This document shows positions 25,501 to 31,500 of a DNA stretch of 40,439 nucleotides, piece after piece (positions within the stretch are counted from its first letter, which is position 1; each line of letters starts with the position of its first letter). Both the position numbers and the translations under genes were made by a program. Source of the stretch: Plakobranchus ocellatus (Eukaryota > Mollusca > Gastropoda > Plakobranchidae); the NCBI GenBank assembly GCA_019648995.1, contig BLXT01005251.1, positions 2,830,326 to 2,870,764 on the forward strand. Direction: 5' to 3'. The notes under the pieces were generated by a model. The model ran no database searches and was not told where the DNA came from. It was given only the letters and a program-made list of their open reading frames with translations.

Positions 25501-28500
25501 TCATGCTTTTTCTATGAAGATTTTTTTTGTCTTGATTTTTTACTTATCACTATAGATCATAATGCATGTCTTGAGCCAGAGGGCACAAATAACTTTTCAC
25601 ACTAGAGCATTTTTAACTTGATTTTCGTGCTTTTGAAAAATGCCACTTGAAAAAACATTTTGCATCCTCCCGCCTTAATGAAAACAATTGGGAATAATCT
25701 GAGAACTGTAGAGTTTTCACCGTGCTTTAATCTATGGGAACATTTTACTCTATAGCTCAAAATGTGTAAACTTAAGTGTAACATTGTGATTTGAAAATCA
25801 TAATGCACATGTAGACTTCTTGCAATCTATACTGTCTCTGATAATTCCCTAGGTGCGAGAAGTTGCCTCTCCTGCATGTTTTTCCCTGGTCAGTGTTGTG
25901 ATGCTCAAGATTGAGTGGCTGGCTGTCCTGAAGGATTTCCGATATAACCAGCATCCCGATCTGGCAAGCCGTGCAGAGCTGTCTGTAGCAGTGTTACTTA
26001 TACAGGGACATGTACATCCTCTCTTTGGCCAGGTATAGTGCCTCAGGGAAAGAAGGATAAGGAGAGAAATAGACAGGCAGACAGACATAAAGACACAGAG
26101 ACAGAGACTTTATATATACAGACAGACAGACATAGAGGAAGAGACAAACAAAGGAAAAGAGAAAGATACTTGGAAAAAGCAATACAAATTTTCAAAGAAG
26201 AGAGAAAAAAGAAGGGAAACATTATTGCTTATGAATGAGTCATTAATGTACGATGTTTTAAACATTTTATACTTCCTCCCAGTATCCTCCTTCAAAATTT
26301 GTTGTTGTTTGTTTTTCAGAATGAAGACTTGAGCCGCCTTTTGTTGGAGGCTATCACCTATGAGTGGTCTCTGGTAGGCCAGGAAGGTTTCACATGTGTG
26401 TGCAGCTGGTTCCTACAGCTGTGTGACCCACATTGTGTGCTGGCGGAGAGATCCTCTAATCTAGCTCTAGGACTTAGGTGGGTTCTCACCTTAAGTAATA
26501 ATTTCAGTCCTAGATTTAGAAATCTTCCAACACCAATTTTAAACTTGTTGAAACAAAGTGGTGTAAAACTCAAACATTTCACCTTTAGGCATATATGTAA
26601 CTTAAAAAAAATGTTGATTAAATTTATATCAGATTTGAGGCATGGCTAACAATTGGAAAAATGTCTCAGGACCAATTCAAATGAGGTGAATTTTGAAGAT
26701 TTCAAAATCTCTTTTCAGTAACCTTTGTAATAGCATGAAAGGGCTATGATGAATCTCATCCAAAATAGCATTTCAAAGTCAGAAAAGAAAACTTTTAAAA
26801 TTCTTTTTTCTCAAACTTTGATATGCAACATGCAACTCATTAGGTCTGCACTTGAGAGATACACTCTGCACTCTGAGGGAACAAAATTTTTTCATTGGCC
26901 AGAGAAGACTCCTCTGGAAATAGCAAAAGAAGCCAATTTTTTTTTTAAAAGACTCCCCCTCCCCGCGCCAAAAAAAAAGTGTAAGAACAGAAAGAATGCA
27001 GTGACACAATGAAAGTTTATTTGACTTAGATAGCATGGTCAGTTTAAAGGTTAATGTGGGGATTGTATTTTGGATGCATTTGGTGTTCTAGATTTTTTTT
27101 CACATGTTTTTAAATACATTTTGTTAATTAATTTTTTAGTCCTTTCCTTAAAAAAAAATAGTTTCAAATATATGCATTTGGTATACTAGATTTTTTTTTT
27201 TAGATGTTTTGAAATAATTTTTGTTAATGAATTTTTAGTCCTTCCCTTCAAAAAAAAAATAGTTTCAAATATATGCATTTAATATCATAGATTTTTTCAG
27301 ATGTTTTGAAATAATTTTTGTTAATTAATTTTTAGTCCTTCTTTTAAAAAAATAGTTTCAAATATATGCATTTGGTATCCTAGATTTTTTTCAGATGTTT
27401 TGAAATAATTTTTGTTTTTAATTTTTTGTCCTTCCCTTTAAATATTGTAAAAGTGAACAGCCACCAACTCAAACTTATAAAAACAAATAAAACAACACAG
27501 AGTATATACATAAAAACGTTTCGCCCTAAAAGGCTTTATCAGAAAAAAAAATGACGAACACAAATAAACTACCATAGAAACGTACTAAGGAAACGAGCAT
27601 GACATAAAATATAACCTTAACGTTGAAAATGCCTCATGTAAAATGAAAAAATCCACAAAAGAAGAGTTTCATAAGAAGGTGTGAAAAAAAAAAAAAAAGA
27701 GTGCGGTATTTGTTTATGTTTTTTACTTCCCTTTAAAAAAATAGTTTCAAATATATGTATATCAGAGCAATTTTGTTTTTTTATACTAATAATGAATGAG
27801 TTGTGCATACATTTTCTCTCTTTTTTTTTAAAGATATCCATTAAAAACCTCTATGGATGAATACATGATAAGCTTTAAAATAATATTGTATACAGCTCAA
27901 AATGTGTCTATAGACAGCAAGTTCCATTATGTAATGCAATCCATTGTACAAGAGTGACTGGTGTCCAAGAAAAGACTGTACATGATATAGTATTTATTCA
28001 TGGTGGTTTGAAATTTTAGCACTCAATTTAACTAAACCATATAGAGGCTGCCCCAAGCATAACAAAAAGGTAGTATAAATTTGTTGAAACAGAGTTGGAG
28101 GTCATGACTATAACTATGAGTGAAGGCTTCACACTCAGGTTCCTTCACTAATTTTTAAGACACATTTTTAGAATCCAAACTTACATTGTATTTTTGAATT
28201 TTATGATAATTTTTTTGTTTAGCACAATTCCTCTTTGCTTTGTCAATTAAAAAAAAATTTTTTTTTAATCTCTTCAAATCTTTGTAGATTCTTCAGCGTG
28301 AAAAGGCTTAACCCCACTTAACACAATCAAGAGAAATAAATAAATATCTTAATGAATAACGTTAAAAACATTAATTTTGTCTTAATCTTCTAATTTACTC
28401 ACCCTTCAAAATATTGCTATAATTTTTTATATTGGTGTATCTTAACTGAAATATAGATTATTAAATAAAGGTCTAGTAAAGGTCACACATCTTCCCACAT

Positions 28501-31500
28501 ATAAATTTTTGGACATTATATTTTGTGCCACCTTTTCAACAGATTATTGAAGCGCATCGCTGGGTTCCACACTGAGGTTACTTGGGATCCCATTGTCTCC
28601 TTCAAGAGGCAGTCGTACATCCACTGTTTGGTGCAGCAACTCTGCCAGCTGACCTACAAAACTGCGGGCGTGAATGAAGAGCAGTTCAGCACAGTTTTGA
28701 TGAATCTCATGTCAGACATAGAAGCTGTGGAATGTACTGGTAAGACAAGCAAGTCATAGCTTGATATACATAAGGGATTTGCTCAATTCTTCTTTATACG
28801 TTCTTGTATGTGTTTGTTCTGATTTTGTTTTTGTTTTTTATACGTGTGTGTGTTTAAAATAGACAACATTTTTATTCATTGTTTATGCCTTTTGGCTATT
28901 TTATAAAAGTAGCTTGAAATATACTAGTATATAGTTTCACCATAAAATGAAATGTATTGCAGTAATAATATGAGTGTAAATATAGGCACATTCAGATCCT
29001 TCTCATTCTTTATGCTCACATTCTTTCATAATGCTTGGCTGAGTCTGGTAGATGTTGAAATTAATGGATGTCAAGAGAGGGATCTTCCCAGCTGCCTAAG
29101 ACATGCATTTCTCTGCAGCTGTTTCTGCCTTAATCTGTTTGATTGTCTGGTGAAGCTATACATTTTCTTTTAGCATATGCACAAAGTGCTGAACTTCTTT
29201 TTCAATAGGGATGCCAGGCCAAAGTGTACGCTTTTATTTTTATGTGAACAGAGAGAGGATGTTTGAAAAGTAGGAAGTGGGTCAATAAAGNNNNNNNNNN
29301 NNNNNNNNNNNTTTTGAACTTTGATTTTTAGTGGTGTCTTGGTGATCATGTGAAAATATACTGTCATAAGCATGTCTTGATGTTGGTTGCCAGTTCTTAA
29401 ATGTACAGGCCAAGCACAATATTCAGTATTTTGCTTCTCTAAGGTAAAAAATATGTAAGATGATAATTTGTTTACAGTGAAAATTAAAACTCTTAGAATC
29501 AAGTAACTTTCTTTGTTCGAAGAAAAACAGAAGTTAGTCCCAACCTCTAGGGCCGTTGATGTCCATTGGCTCACATGACCTCCAAGCTTCAGGAAAACAG
29601 CGATTTATGCAATCAAGTGACTTTTGTATTGGATGTCTTCACTCATTTGTTCTTTCTGCTATTCAATAACTGTTCAAAGCTGATCAAGAGTTTATTTCGC
29701 CCTTTTTCCCAGTGACAGACATGGTGAGCCAGCAAGATGAGTCTGCAGCTCTGATCAAGGAAGTTCTCAGTCTGTTAAACAACAGCAACCCTAATGGTCC
29801 GTGGCTCGGCCTGGTAGAGACCAGCGTGACAGCCTTCCTGCATGAGTCACCACATAGTCTGCTGCTTCTCCCCTGCATCAGAGCGTCATCTCAGGCACTA
29901 GCCTCATTGGCTCACATGGCTGCTGTCATGGAGGCTGCACTGGAGGCTTACTTTGCAGGGGGTGAGGATTCGAATTTACCTGTATGTGTTTAACGCAGTC
30001 CACTTATTCCCAATCTGTACAGTATTTATGAAATTTTATTATCTCAAATGAAGGGTTTCGGGCAAGATGAGACTCTTTTAAATTAGTTGCTATGCCTTTT
30101 TCTGTGTCAATATTTGTGCCTTAGGGTCAGATGAATGAATGCTTTAAGCTGTGGGATCAAAATACAAAGCTTCACTTTTATTTTCATAGGAAGAAACATG
30201 AATATGATCTGCAGCTTATTTTTTAATGCCCATTTTTTTTTTTTAATCAAAACTTTTATATAGCTTTTCTCATTATTTTAATCCTTATGGTAATTTTTTT
30301 CAGATGAATGAATGCTTTAAGCTGTGGGATCAAAATACAAAGCTTCACTTTTATTTTCATAGGAAGAAACATGAATATGATCTGCAGCTTATTTTTTAAT
30401 GCCCATTTTTTTTTTTTAATCAAAACTTTTATATAGCTTTTCTCATTATTTTAATCCTTATGGTAATTTTTTTCCCTTTAAATTTTTTTTCTGTCTTTTA
30501 CTTATCTAGTTTGGCACTTTTTTTGCTATTTAATACCCTTTTTTTTTACTGAAAACATTTAATTTCCTTGCTTCTTTTTGTCTCATCACCCACCAGTTGA
30601 CCCAGTCAGCCAGCTGTCGTGGCCGTACTTGTTGTCAGTGTTTCAGGTGCCTCAGCTCAATCAGGCTGGGTACGTAGAGGAATCTCTCAGCCGCAACGCC
30701 TTCCTCATGCTTTACGCTTACCTCAGGCACCAGAAACAGCAGGACATGGGCAGTTCTGGTATGGCTGAAGGGAGTAAAGACCTGCAGCTGATGAAACAAG
30801 TTCTTGACTGGACAGGCAAAGCTGAGCCAGGGTCAGTGCAATTTTGCTATCCACTCACTTTAAAGTGTGCTGGTAGAACCAGTGTGGCAGAGCTTATGTG
30901 ACAATCTAGTATGTTTTGTGATCTACTAAAAGGGGCATAAAGAAAGAATCAAAGCAAACTGAAATAACCGAGTAGATTCCTTTTACAAAAAAAAACTTTT
31001 TTAAGTAAAACACAATAACAACTGCAGCAACAACAGATGAGCCTTAAACCTGATTGCTGAAGAAGATGATAAATTTGAGTAGGACTGGTTTCATTTTAAT
31101 CTCAATCTTTCATCAATTTAAAACAGACTTTGAGCCGCTTGGGTGTATTTGGAGAGTTATTAAAGCCATATATCATTCTGGTCAGGTAATATGACCTGAC
31201 GGAATATTTTCGCCTCATGCTTCCCAAGTGTGGTGTGATGGAAAAGGTGAAAGGGAAGGCCAAAGTGTAAGCCTAAAAATAATTTTGCTTGATATCCCAA
31301 AATTTGTTTGTTCAGTTAATCACGTGGACTGTGCAATTGAAAATGAAATACCACAGTTTTAGTCATCAGGTCAAAGGAAGAAATGTGGTTTGAAAGAAAT
31401 TGACTCAAGTGTATTTTTGTAGCATTTTAGGCTTAGTAGGAAGAACAACGTAGCGATATTTATCTGATTGCCACCTGCTAACCTGACTATTTTGTTTAGC

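Noticed and set aside
25994-26295. Cys/Leu/Ser-rich minus-strand frames and Arg/Lys-rich plus-strand frame
   Set aside because: They arise from the purine-rich CAGA tract.
29170-29574. 134-codon minus-strand frame crossing the N gap
   Set aside because: Its length depends on translating N as residues. No homology recognised.
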